The notes under the pieces: model-generated | Told to the model about the DNA's origin: nothing | Seen by the model: only the letters and a program-made list of their open reading frames with translations | Database searches by the model: none | From: Pampus argenteus | Lineage: Eukaryota; Chordata; Actinopteri; Scombriformes; Stromateidae | Direction of reading: 5' to 3' | DNA: 64,000 nt | NCBI GenBank assembly: GCA_036937835.1 | Contig: CM072873.1 | Location: 19,589,001-19,653,000, forward strand | Part shown: positions 44,216 to 54,460 of the stretch, piece by piece | How the letters are laid out: every line of letters begins with the position of its first letter | How positions within the stretch are numbered: position 1 is the first letter of the stretch | Translations under genes and position numbers: made by a program

Positions 44216-44465
44216 TGGCGAGTGCGTGTTCTGCTTTTTCACAACACCTTTGCAGCTATTTACTTATTATTATTTTTCAAGGTCATAATAGAGGCAGTAC
44301 AATTCAAATACATAAAGTTAAAGTATCATCCTGATGATGAGAAGAATTTAGTTCCAGTTAGGTAAGGTAGAGATGCGTAGCGATGATGATGCTACATAAA
44401 ATCATAGGGTTGTTATTATTGCATCGGTTCCTCAGCCTTTCTTTCCCATAAAGCATCTGATAAGT
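44216..44465. other. Non-coding AT-rich DNA
   Basis: Nothing recognised beyond short TTATTATTATT and GATGATGATG strings. Confidence 0.5.
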
Positions 44466-44468
44466 GCA

Positions 44469-44489
44469 TGCTGCTGCTGCTGCTGCTGT
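44469..44489 (+). repeat. (CTG)n trinucleotide repeat
   Basis: About seven CTG/GCT units, preceded by GCATG and followed by GAGAGCAGC. Confidence 0.93.
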
Positions 44490-45955
44490 GAGAGCAGCAT
44501 TACATCATCACACTCCTTCCTGGCAAAGGGAGCCGTGGCACGATGAGATCAGAGCCCCCTTGTTATCCCGGTAGCAGAGCAGACTGCTGCAGGACCTAAA
44601 GGATCCTCTCCCACAGTCAGCCAGACGCTGTTTGTCTGCAGCAACCCCAAAAAAAAACAGGTTCATCTTCAGGTGAAGCCTGTTTTTCAGGTGCAGGGCA
44701 AAGAAATCTATATAAGGCTTTAAACACACACACACAAACAAACAGAGAGGCACATATTTCAGAAACTCGCAAAAATCACAAAAATACCCCGCGATGTTTG
44801 CTTTGTCATCACCGAGCATACAAATCATTTTCTAGCTCAAGTGCTCCATGTAATTTAGAAGGTTTGTTCAGTTAATCTCTAATTACAGAGTTTTACTGCA
44901 AACACAAATCCAAATGGTTGGATTCAAAACAAAACAGATGTTGGCCACATAACCTCTAAAGATTCAGCTTCATCAGATAAATGTTAGTCTGTGTCCTTCA
45001 CTTCCAGGGTACCAGGAGCTCGTCTGCCATTTGGGATTCAGACATGAAGACGAATGGACAGATGATCTGATTTTTGTGGACCTAGGTGACTCCTGCCCCG
45101 GCTACGGTTACAGTCTCCACCCACTGACTGTCCCTCCCACACCCCTTCTTCCTATGCTGGTTATCCTGTCTGTGACACCATAATGATGACAAAGACTAAC
45201 CAGTAAACAGCAGCATCCAGCTCCATAGACGACCCTATTATGGTGCAATGAAAGTGAGGGATGGAAGCGCGGTTGTCATCCGGGGGAGCTGCAGCAACAG
45301 CGAGGCGGCGGAGTGAAGATGACCACGGCGGTGCTGGCATTGAGTTGAACTGTTTGTCAACAATCAGTCTATCCGTCAGCGTAATGCAGTGTAACAAATC
45401 AGCTGTGCCGCTGGTCTCTGTCTGTGACCAAGTACTGGAAACTGTGTCACGGCTGCTGGGAGAATCTCCTCAGATCCTTCAGTATGACTTACTAATGAGG
45501 AACTGACCCTGTATTTAAGTGGTGTCAGATTACAGTCTGAACATTAATACCTAATTATGTTAAAAATAATATGAATACGTTTGTTTTCTTCCGTTTTTTG
45601 TGCCTTTCTGTCCTGATAAGTCGGTGCACCTTTAAATCTTTTTTTTTAAGTAGATACATTTGCACAATGCGACTTGTGAATAAGTTTTTTTGAGTTGCTC
45701 GTACACTGATGCCTACTTTTCCCTTTTTGTTCTCTGTCCCGTGCCAAGTTTCAGCAGCTGTGACAACAACAGAGACCAGAGACTTAAATAGATAAATTGT
45801 TAAACACAAACCCGTCACACATGCTGCCATTCAAACAGTCCGTCTAACTAGATTAACACATTGCCGGCGCTCTGATGAGTACAACTTACATACATTTCAG
45901 TTATGTGCAAAAGGAAGCAGGGGACAGTATAATGACCTCATGGCAAACGGACTAG
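44490..45955. other. Non-coding interval, nothing recognised
   Basis: Short CA run near 44724-44736. The frames at 44508-44828 (minus, 106 codons), 45161-45397 (minus) and 45261-45506 (plus) resemble no known product; the last two overlap a CpG-richer stretch at 45265-45340. Confidence 0.45.
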
Positions 45956-45961
45956 CATGTC

Positions 45962-45991
45962 CACACACACATCTGCACACACACACACACT
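45962..45991. repeat. Interrupted (CA)n microsatellite with adjoining T run
   Basis: CA units broken by ATCTG, followed by T10. Confidence 0.92.
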
Positions 45992-46595
45992 TTTTTTTTT
46001 ATTTTACTTGTGCATGAAATCAGTGCTCAGACACTGTGGCCACGCTTGCAGTTGTCCCTTTTCACTGCTTTTACTATTGTTGAGTAAAACGCCATTGTGA
46101 GCCCCAAAACGGATTAGAAAGCGAGGAATAAAGAGCAAGCTGCACACATTTTCCAAGTTCTTTTAAGAGGCTGCCCACAGTTATACAATACGCTATTGCC
46201 ACTGCACAATGTGATCGAGAGCTTTGAGGGGAGATGTAATCCCTCGGGTCACCAGTTACACATGGTAAGACATTCTTAAACACACACTCAACCTCGCATT
46301 CGGTAGCACAGATGTGTGCGATTGAGTCTGTATTAGCAAGCGCTGGGTGGCACGTAGTTATCGATATTAATCATCAGTAAAGCATATGGTCCTCAATCAC
46401 TGCTTGATTAATCAATATATTGACACTATCACACCTGTGCAAGATAAATCACCCGTGAACATGAGCTTGTTGTGCAGTTCATTCAATATACATGAGAGGA
46501 TCATTCAAGAGGTAACATCCCCGTGGTACAGCTGAGGACGGGCTGAAGGTGATGCAGCACGTAGGAGGTGTGTATGTGTTCATTTTACTCTCACC
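45992..46595. other. Non-coding DNA, nothing recognised
   Basis: Unique sequence; ATTGATTAATCAATAT-like AT cores near 46405 hint at a weak element. Confidence 0.45.
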
Positions 46596-46599
46596 AGAA

Positions 46600-46665
46600 A
46601 CACACACACATACACACACATGCGCATGCACATGTACAGGAGGGGACACGCGTACACACACGCTT
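46600..46665. repeat. Degenerate (CA)n-rich stretch
   Basis: ACACACAC units mixed with ATGCGCATGCACATG and CGCGTACACACACG. Explains valine/cysteine-rich minus frames. Confidence 0.8.
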
Positions 46666-46909
46666 GCAGCACAGCAGACAGTGTGTGTGGAAATGCATGT
46701 TCCACTCTGATGACATCACCGTCTTGGCTAGGTAGCTGGGGCATTTTCCATAGGCTCGCCTCTGTTGCTGTGGAGAGGCCTCCACCAATCCCCTCCCCTC
46801 CCTCCTTAATGTATACAACAGCAGCTCCATGAATGATCTGTGACATCGCTTCCTTGGGCCGATCCAAAGACAACATTATGTGACCGCTCAGGACCCCCCC
46901 ACCTCCTCC

Positions 46910-46928
46910 CACACACACACACACACAC
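46910..46928. repeat. (CA)n microsatellite
   Basis: Nine CA units after a CCCCCC-rich stretch. Confidence 0.95.
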
Positions 46929-46929
46929 C

Positions 46930-47685
46930 TTTTCAGCTTTCAAATCACCTGATGCGACGTGTTTATGGCTATTTGTCGCGTACTGTGTGAGCAGAATACT
47001 GAGCGGGCCTCATGATGGGCTCATATGACATGTGACAGCCCATCATCTGTGTGTGTTAACTAAGCATTTCCATTTAACTCTTGGTCTTGGCTTGTACATA
47101 ATAAAAGGTGTTCCGCATGTCAATTTGTTTTGGGATCTTACAGTCTTGATACAGTAAAGACTGAACGCAGCGGCCCGGAAAAGGATTGACCAGCTTCGTA
47201 TACAGACTGTGATTTAACACTGAACAGAGCTCATAGAAAAAGCCAGGCAGAGAACTGCTGACAACATTGTCTATTACTCTGAGCTCTCTGCAGTCCATGC
47301 ACAATACATGAAGTGTGCATGCTATAAATCCTTGGCTGTTTTGCTCGATACCCATACCTGACACCAGCTGAAGATCTATACCTGTCTTGAAACGTCTACC
47401 CCCCCTTGTCTCAATAGCCCTGTCCCTTGGTAGACATTTAAAGAGGCGTGGGCAGCTAAAGCTTTCTTTCTCTAGGGCTTTCAGAGAAGAAAGAGTTCAA
47501 GAGGTCAGAGATATGTGTTATTTTCCCACCAGTGCAACACTCAGGATGTGTCAGAGCCATGTGTCAGGGAATGACAGCGAAAAGAAAGACGGTAGGAGAG
47601 GTAGATCTGGCAGACAAAGGCCAGACTTCACAGAGAAAGCTTGAGATCAATGGATCGGCAGGCTATGCACCCCACGCTCACAAAC
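46930..47685. other. Non-coding DNA, nothing recognised
   Basis: Unique sequence with 96-codon minus frame at 47074-47364 and 85-codon plus frame at 47387-47644; neither is recognised. Confidence 0.5.
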
Positions 47686-47774
47686 AAGTGCACACACACG
47701 CGCACATACACACTCCAAGAAACACAGGACGCTGCAGTTTGATGCTAAGATTGACCTATCTGGAGCCCGTCACT

Positions 47775-47794
47775 AAAAAAAAAAAAAAAAAAAA
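47775..47794 (+). repeat. Poly(A) run of 20
   Basis: Homopolymer in unique sequence. CA/CG-rich repeats lie at about 47690-47715 upstream, but no retroposon body is recognised. Confidence 0.93.
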
Positions 47795-47995
47795 CTTACA
47801 GTACAGACAAATACATGAATAGAAACTTACACAAATGAAACACTTCCACCTCGATACCACTCCGAGTAGAGTCACGGTGTACCTCAACAGTCCCCCCTCC
47901 CCTATGCTTGTCATTTTGACGAATGGATCTGGGTAACTGTCAATTAAAATGAAATCCCATCTGCGGAGTAGAATGAGGAGGACACATTGAATAAA

Positions 47996-48018
47996 ACACA
48001 CACACACACACACACACC
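47996..48018. repeat. (AC)n microsatellite
   Basis: Eleven AC units. Confidence 0.96.
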
Positions 48019-48109
48019 CAACTGGAGACCAGTAAGCTTCTGCCCAGAGACAAGGGTTGATCCACATGCTGGGCTTCATATGGGCAATACATCAAACAGA
48101 CAACATTAT

Positions 48110-48240
48110 CACTGACTACACCTCTGAAAACTTCAACATGATTAATTATAATTAATTAGTGAAATGCTACATGTTGGCTAATTTATCATATTTGCATTAT
48201 TCAAAATCAATCATCAAAACATAGCCAGCAGCAGGCCTCC
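48110..48240. promoter_or_regulatory. Strong candidate enhancer with homeodomain palindrome
   Basis: ATTAATTATAATTAAT (48141-48156) is a perfect 16 bp palindrome with two TAATTA cores. It overlaps TGATTAATT (48139-48147), a PBX-HOX-like composite. GCTAATTTATC (48178-48188), TTGCATTATTC and AAATCAATCATC follow at once. Sequence becomes low-complexity TTTATTT at about 48241-48280. Confidence 0.45.
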
Positions 48241-48280
48241 AATTTATTTTTATTTATTTATTTTAATTTTTTAATTTATT
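48241..48280. repeat. (TTTA)n-rich low-complexity tract
   Basis: Imperfect TTTA and TTTTAAT units. Confidence 0.8.
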
Positions 48281-48394
48281 TTGCATCAAAGTGCTAAATC
48301 AGCATGTTGGTTTTTGTGAATTTTCATTCCCCCCGGAGACGATTCGAGACAGTCGTTGGTAAACAATTTAGTCCCAACCTTTGTCCAACTTCAA

Positions 48395-48980
48395 CCAAAT
48401 GAATCTGTCTTCAATGTGTGTACGTGGATGCTAATTCATTTTAAAGCACATCTGTCATTCATATTGATCACTGATTGACATCCTGCAACCTTGCTGAATA
48501 AGGCGAATCTGCCTATTTGTGCTGTTTGTTTTTTATCAGGTTTATAAAGTTAATGTTTAAAGTGAATCTAAATGACAGCCATACATTTCTAATGACCTCA
48601 GCCTGGAGTCCATCCAATCCCCTTTTTTATGCAAAATCATCACTATATGATTGAGACCAAAAGTGTTGGTGGTGAAAGTCAGTGTGCGAGCCTCATTACC
48701 TCAATTAATGGCGATTCTTATTGCATAAGCAAAACTCATCTGAGGGTAGAAGTCAATACCTTTGTCATGGTTGTGATAATGGCCTTAAATGCTCATCTGT
48801 AGTGATATGCACAGGGAGAAGTTTGGAGACTGACACTGAAGGACGTCAATGCTGCAATATAAGGTAATTAAAAATGAGTGCGTCGCAGCCATTGCAATTA
48901 AACAGGGAAAAGTGTGTCAGGGCCTGTGTATGATTTGTATCATTAATTTTCATTACCAAGTATTTATTAACCTTTTTATC
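48395..48980. promoter_or_regulatory. Strong candidate enhancer array
   Basis: Nearly 600 bases of unique AT-rich sequence with GCTAATTCATTTTAAAG (48430-48446), TGATTGACA (48472-48480; nine of ten bases of the PBX-MEIS decamer), TGACAG (48573-48578), CAATTAATG (48702-48710), GGTAATTAA (48863-48871) and CATTAATTTTCATTACC (48941-48957). The longest motif-dense run in the window, followed by an abrupt TG microsatellite. Confidence 0.48.
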
Positions 48981-49020
48981 TTGTGTAGTCCTGATGGTGA
49001 TCCGCTCTGTGTATATCTTG

Positions 49021-49024
<4 letters not shown>

Positions 49025-49057
<33 letters not shown>
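49025..49057. repeat. (TG)n microsatellite
   Basis: Sixteen TG units. Confidence 0.97.
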
Positions 49058-49059
<2 letters not shown>

Positions 49060-49189
49060 CCACCTCCTACAGACTGTTCCTATCATGGGAAATTTCATGT
49101 GCGGTCCAGGGAACTGTAAATGTTCATGTTTTTTAATACACAGCGCATTCATCAGCAGCAGGAAACTGCACAGCGTTAGCAGGCGGTCC

Positions 49190-49485
49190 AATGAAGGAAA
49201 TATTATGGCTCATAATTAAATTTGAAATTAAGTGATATTTCATCTCTTCTCATTAATTAGAAAAGAGGTCTTCTGCGGTATAATTATTTATTTCTAGCAA
49301 TGGGAGGGGACAATCATAATCCTCCCAGTGATGTCAGGTAATGGTTCCACTTCAGGTGAGGTTGGAGGTTTGCATACATTTGAGATATGTTTTGTGGATC
49401 GTTGTCATCAGCAGGTTTAAGTGAGGTTCATTAGATCAGAGCTCACTGATGCTTGATAATGACAAGGTGTGGGGGCGGTGAGGGG
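49190..49485. promoter_or_regulatory. Strong candidate enhancer-type element
   Basis: TAATTA (49213-49218), GAAATTAAG near 49224, ATTAATTAG (49252-49260) and GTATAATTATTT near 49279 give four homeodomain-type cores within about 80 bases, followed by ACAATCATAATCC (49310-49322). Confidence 0.44.
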
Positions 49486-49524
49486 GGGCATCGTCAAGAT
49501 ATGATCCTAAACCAGTAGACTGCA

Positions 49525-49745
49525 GGACAAAAAAACACAATTAATAGCGATCTGTGAGATGGTACTTGCATTAGTCAGGCTATAATGACATTAGACCACT
49601 TCCCTTTATGTGCATCTGGAGGAATAAAAGTGTTGCTCAATGGCGATCGCTATCAAAGATGCATGGCGGTATGGATAGTGGCTGGTAGGGGATTAAGAAC
49701 ACGATCTCTCATTCCAGCCCCATACGTTCTCAGTAATGTCAAGAG
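49525..49745. promoter_or_regulatory. Candidate regulatory element with GCGATCGC palindrome
   Basis: GCGATCGC (49643-49650) is a perfect palindrome, followed by TATCAAAG, a TCF/LEF-like core. TTAATAGCGATCTG (49541-49554) upstream repeats part of it. CATTAGTCAGG and GACATTAGACC lie between. Confidence 0.38.
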
Positions 49746-49779
49746 GGGATGTGGAGAATAAATACCTTTGCCCAGATAC

Positions 49780-50115
49780 ATGGATACCAATGCCACCTCA
49801 GTCACCTGGTCTTAACTTTGATCAGTCATTTTCTCGTAACGAGATTTTTCTGATTTCATTAAATAGTCATTTCGCACCTGGAAGCCCAAAGCTTCGCAGA
49901 GAGATCAATGATCTAATCACGTTACCGTTAAGCCAATTGGCTTGAAAAGTCCTTTGTGATATCCCTTTACTGTTTTAATGACTTAGTTCAGATTAAACAG
50001 GTTTTAGGAGGCAGGGATTAAGGGACACATCCACTGAGGTGGAAAAAGCTTTTTCTGATGCATAATTTATCGCGAAGAAAGAGAAAGGATTAACGATGGA
50101 CCATGTGCCCGCCAC
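49780..50115. promoter_or_regulatory. Strong candidate enhancer-type element
   Basis: CTTTGATCAG (49817-49826; TCF/LEF-like, the same ten bases as one of the sites at 26.9 kb), TCTCGTAACGAGA (49832-49844; perfect dyad with one-base centre), CATTAAATAG (49858-49867), CAATGATCTAATCACG near 49906 and AAGCCAATTGGC near 49930. Unique sequence extending to about 50115. Confidence 0.43.
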
Positions 50116-52195
50116 TCAACATCCGCTGGTCAGTGATTAGAAGAGAGGCCTCGGGACAGCAGAGACGTCGCAGCCTTCATAAAACAAGATATCATTTCTC
50201 TCTTTCTTTCCTTTTTGTCGTGTAATAATAAGACACAGTTTTCAGTGTCTTCTGTTTTTTTTCCACGTTTTAGTTCATGACTCACTTCGCCGACAAAGCG
50301 CAGCAAGTGATTTGTTCAAACCCGCAATGAGTCAACATCATTAACCAGCAACCATTGACAATGATTTACTAACCACAAACAGTAGTGGGGGATGATTGCC
50401 TGACTCAGTGAGAGATCCACAACATCTAATTTGCACAATTATTGTTTTATTAGTCACGTACCCAACTTACCTGATGGCTGCCTGAAGGTGTAGCGATTAC
50501 TATGGAAATAGAGTCTGCTTTTTTTAGTACCGCGTTCGAAAAGGCGAACAGACTGAAGAAAAACTGTGACAGCGTTTGAGAAATAAGTCGCTTGGATTTC
50601 ATGTGAAAGCTGCAGCACATCTACCATCCATTCACACATCATCTCTGAGCACTGCTGCGTTTCTCCCGCAGACTAAGCGTGTGCTTGTTGGCCCTCTGGC
50701 AACATGTGTTTCCTCAAACCTCATGTGCACTTGGCAATGAGAAAACATGTAAATAAACATAATAAAAACACTGCAGAGTCACATCTGCCAATGAAAAGGA
50801 GTAGATCTGCTGGCGTCAGCCCCGCACCCGTAGCTTTATGAAGGCTCTAAAATGTTAATTATAATTTGGAGACATGTGGTTGAACACTTTCCAAACATAT
50901 TTTGTCTCTCGGTACCTGATTTTTCTGGCTGCTGCTTCATCCTTTTTACCAAAAACTGTTTTTTTTTTTATTCTCCAGCCCTGTTTTATTTCTTCCTCAG
51001 GCTCTTAAATTATGTGTCCATGAGCAGGAAGAACCATTTGCTCCTGCTTGAATACCATGAATAGCAATAACAGTGCCTTGAAAACACATTACCCAACACA
51101 ATTAGAGCATACGATGCTTCTATAACCTGCAAGGCCACTAACTCAGAGCCCTGTAAACACATATTTACTTTTAAATGAAGTTTATTCTCTGTCTCTATTG
51201 TCGGAGACCTATTTTTTCTGTTTCTATCAAAAAGATGCACATGTTTTCCTCTTCAGAGTAATTTTAATTTATGAAATTGGCTGCAGTAAGTGTGCTTAGG
51301 GAACGGTGGATTTATGAAATAAGACACACAAAACTGAAACAGCCCTCCGGTGGGATGTTCAACAGAGCTTTTCTCATGCAGTTGCTATTTGTAGACGAAT
51401 TGCTATTCTGTTGGCCTGAGGATATCAAAGCTGAGGCGTTTTATTGGTTCACCTGGTGCCTGTTAAAGCCACTGGTAGGCTGTGTCAGTGACAAACGGCT
51501 GATTCACCGTGCACTGACTAATCCAACGCAACCGAGAGAGTGAAAGAAGAAGAAGAAGAAGGCCTCGGAGCTTCGTCTCCTTCTGTTGTAAAACACTCCA
51601 CATACGGCCCCCGGCTGTGCAGGAAGTGAGGATTATGAGTATTCACTTCTACTCTTTTCGCTTTGGGTGAAAGTGTGCGGAAGGAGTGGATGTGAAATTA
51701 TGAAAAAAGGAGCCAACCTGAAGACAGAACACCTGTGTTCCCACGAAAAACGTCAGTCGTCAGTGATTATGACCCTGAGACGCAGCAGGAGGCCGTGGTT
51801 CACTTCCTGTTTCCAACTGCATTCAGGACAGGTTTATTTTTATTTTTATTTTTTAACCACAATGTCTTGGTGTTTACTGGTGGCGTGATGACGAAGGTTG
51901 TAGTAAAGCTCCTATGAGTCATTCTCTGTTATTACAGACACAACAGGTTCACATATCAGCTCATAATACCGAATAAATTAAATTCAGATTCAACACACTG
52001 ACTTGTTGTTTTACTCTCTTAAGTAATTTATTATTTTACGGCTTTAGTTTAAACAAAGACGTCGTTTAAATTAAAAAGGAAAAAAAAAAAAAAAGGAAAC
52101 AAAATGCAACGAGTATGAAATTGCATTACTGCAGAAAAAAAACGACGTGTGATTGTGATTTCTTTCCAACTGAAGCTACTTCCATTTCACGAAAA
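50116..52195. other. Quiet non-coding interval
   Basis: AT-rich sequence with T run at 50959-50970, GAA repeat (about 51548-51561), TTTTA units at 51838-51855 and A run at 52079-52095. Frames up to 90 codons are unrecognised. No other structure seen. Confidence 0.48.
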
Positions 52196-52199
52196 CACG

Positions 52200-52645
52200 T
52201 CTGTTACAAGTAAAAACCTAATTAGTTAAGACCAGGCTTAATCCACCTCAGGGAACATAGACCAGGATGTAGCGTTAATGGAGGCATTTGTGCCAGAGAG
52301 CACACCTGCTAATTTTGTGTTATCATATTGTGCAGTAGATTGTCAAACTGCATTATTACACCTGTCTGAAGAGCAACATACGCTAGAAGTCGCTGCACAA
52401 CACCTTCTGTCTGAGCATGCAAGCGTTTCAGCTTATCATGATTAATTATCATAGCCAAACGTCCAAATGTCAGTGTTGACTCTGAGAAACAAATATGAGC
52501 ATGTCGTTGCAGTGCAGCAGAGTTGGACTCACGCAGCGGAGTTATTAATCTGTTCTCCCCAACTCATCTCATTGTCCCCTGCATAATGACAGTCTGTGTT
52601 AATTGTGACTGTTTATAAAATGGAGCTCGACGTCGGAGCCAAGCT
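52200..52645. promoter_or_regulatory. Strong candidate enhancer cluster with PBX-HOX-like site
   Basis: CCTAATTAGTTAAG (52217-52230), GGCTTAATCC near 52234, GCTAATTTTG near 52309, TGATTAATT (52439-52447; PBX-HOX-like, also present at 48139), GTTATTAATC (52541-52550), GTTAATTGTGAC (52598-52609) and GCTAATCTC near 52648. Repeat-free for about 450 bases. Confidence 0.45.
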
Positions 52646-54045
52646 GCGCTAATCTCATCATCCTCGTTTTCTTTCTCTGCACCACTAGGTTTGAAAATCA
52701 ACTATTGATGTTCCTTATTACATTAGGTGAGCTGCTTGATGGCAATACACAGCTGCAGGCCGTTTGTATGGATATCCTATTGATCTGATTTACATATATA
52801 GAGAGTTTGTTGTTTGTTGCTGAGCAGACACTGTGTGTCTGGAAGTGAACTATTGAAAATGTGACATTCTCTGTCACTTTGAAGAGGTTTTTTATTTTTT
52901 ATTTTTTAATACAACCAGCGACAAAACATTTATCACAAAAGTCACGATATTGTCATAAAATGTGTCTGCAGACTGGTGATTTCCATGTGGCTACGGTATC
53001 TATTATACTAAATCAACATTTTCATTTCAATCAAGAACACTTTGTGAAACAACTTACTATGCAACACTTTGACAATAGAGGAAAGTAGAAAATAGAACCG
53101 ATGTAAGCAGTGAGAGATACCGAGAACAAACAAGACAACAAAAGACGAGTGGAAAACTTAAAGAAATGAGAAGTTTAAACATCCACCTTCAGACTGAACA
53201 TGAAGTAAAGTGCTTTATTCACTATATTTGAACTTGTACATTCAGCACACGGCTCATCTAAACTGTTAATTCCCACAGACTCTTTCCTCTGTATGTTCAC
53301 GGAGTTCAGCTCTACATCTAGGATATAAACTTCTGTTGTTGTTGTCGCTCATTTCTGCTGTTTAGACTGAACTTCTGTCTTTTGTATGCGACCGTGCTTC
53401 CTCAACAACTGTCTATCTTCCCTTTTTAATTCTCCCTCTCTATTGCAGAGGCTGGTATGACACGGTTACATTAAACATAAAACTCAAAAAGCATCGACTG
53501 TCTCTCACGCTAAGCTCTAACTAATGCATGTACATGTACAAAATATTCAGGTGGTGAAACACTTGAGCAGTAAAACGTTACACATTACGCTGTGCAGACA
53601 CTTGCATGTTTAAAGTTGTATCAGTTTGCTGCTGTGATCTGGTGCTAGTTGTAAACGATGCTGCCCTAATTTCGTGGCTTTCCAGGGCGAGCTGAGGAAT
53701 CTTGCCTCATTTGTCTCTAATTTGTTCCCAGTGCACATATGAGAGGGGTTATAAATACATTAGTCCTCTCCATAACGCAGCACACTGGGGGGGCGCTGGG
53801 CAATCAAGCAGCTTGCTGTACGTATAGTGCTGCTTTTTACCCAGTCTAAGAGTGGCAGCGTTAAGATGAGAACGCGTGCTCTACATCTACATTTACCTCG
53901 TGCGGTGACTGTCGGCAGGTTGTGCTGTCCCAGAGGTGCGCTGTGCATTAAAGCCTTGAGCGTTGGACAGATCGGATGCGAACCAGTGCAATAAAGGGAA
54001 CTGCAGGCCATGTAGTTCCAAAACTACTCATATCTCTCATCCCCC
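52646..54045. other. Quiet non-coding interval
   Basis: T/A-rich run at 52888-52908. A splice-acceptor-like TCTCTATTGCAG ends at 53448 without an open exon after it. The 83-codon minus frame at 53760-54011 is unrecognised. Confidence 0.48.
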
Positions 54046-54049
54046 TGAT

Positions 54050-54175
54050 GTAATCCAACGGTGGTTTGAGTCAGTGGTGCGGAAACATCAATTAAAACAT
54101 GATGATTATCACTAAATTTGTCATTAGCCCTGAGGAGGAAGCAGCCATAGCCAGAATTTCTGTCTTTTCTCTTAC
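54050..54175. promoter_or_regulatory. Candidate regulatory element
   Basis: AACATCAATTAAAACATGATG (part of 54085-54105) and GATTATCACTAAATTTGTCATTAGCCC nearby: CAATTAA, TAATC-like and CATTAG cores in 50 bases. Confidence 0.38.
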
Positions 54176-54192
54176 AGACACACACACACAGA
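54176..54192. repeat. Short (CA)n run
   Basis: Six to seven CA units between two motif-rich blocks. Confidence 0.85.
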
Positions 54193-54229
54193 TGATTGCC
54201 TGCAGGACTTTTCAGAGGAAGAGATAGGT

Positions 54230-54460
54230 CTGAACTTGTTCTCCACTTGGGAGAAAATCAAATCCTGGTGCATTTTCATCAGCTGTCATTGTCAGATAGA
54301 TATTTCGGCCTTGCTGGGCAGGAAATTAGGCTATTAAATTACAGCTTTTCACAAGGCCCTCGTCATTTAGTCATGCTTTCCTACAGATGTTCTCTCAAAG
54401 TAAGTCATTGTAACCATCTATCTTTCCCATGGCTAAATACCTTCTTTCAGTAGACTCAAA
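54230..54460. promoter_or_regulatory. Strong candidate enhancer with MEIS/TGIF-type site
   Basis: TTTTCATCAGCTGTCA (54273-54288) exactly matches 25464-25479 in another candidate element; it includes the MEIS/TGIF-type core. GTCAGATA follows at 54291. Then come GGAAATTAGGCTATTAAATT (54320-54339) and CATTTAGTC near 54364. Confidence 0.43.

Noticed and set aside
53430..53460. Acceptor-like TCTCTATTGCAG
   Set aside because: The frames examined after it close quickly, so no exon is supported.
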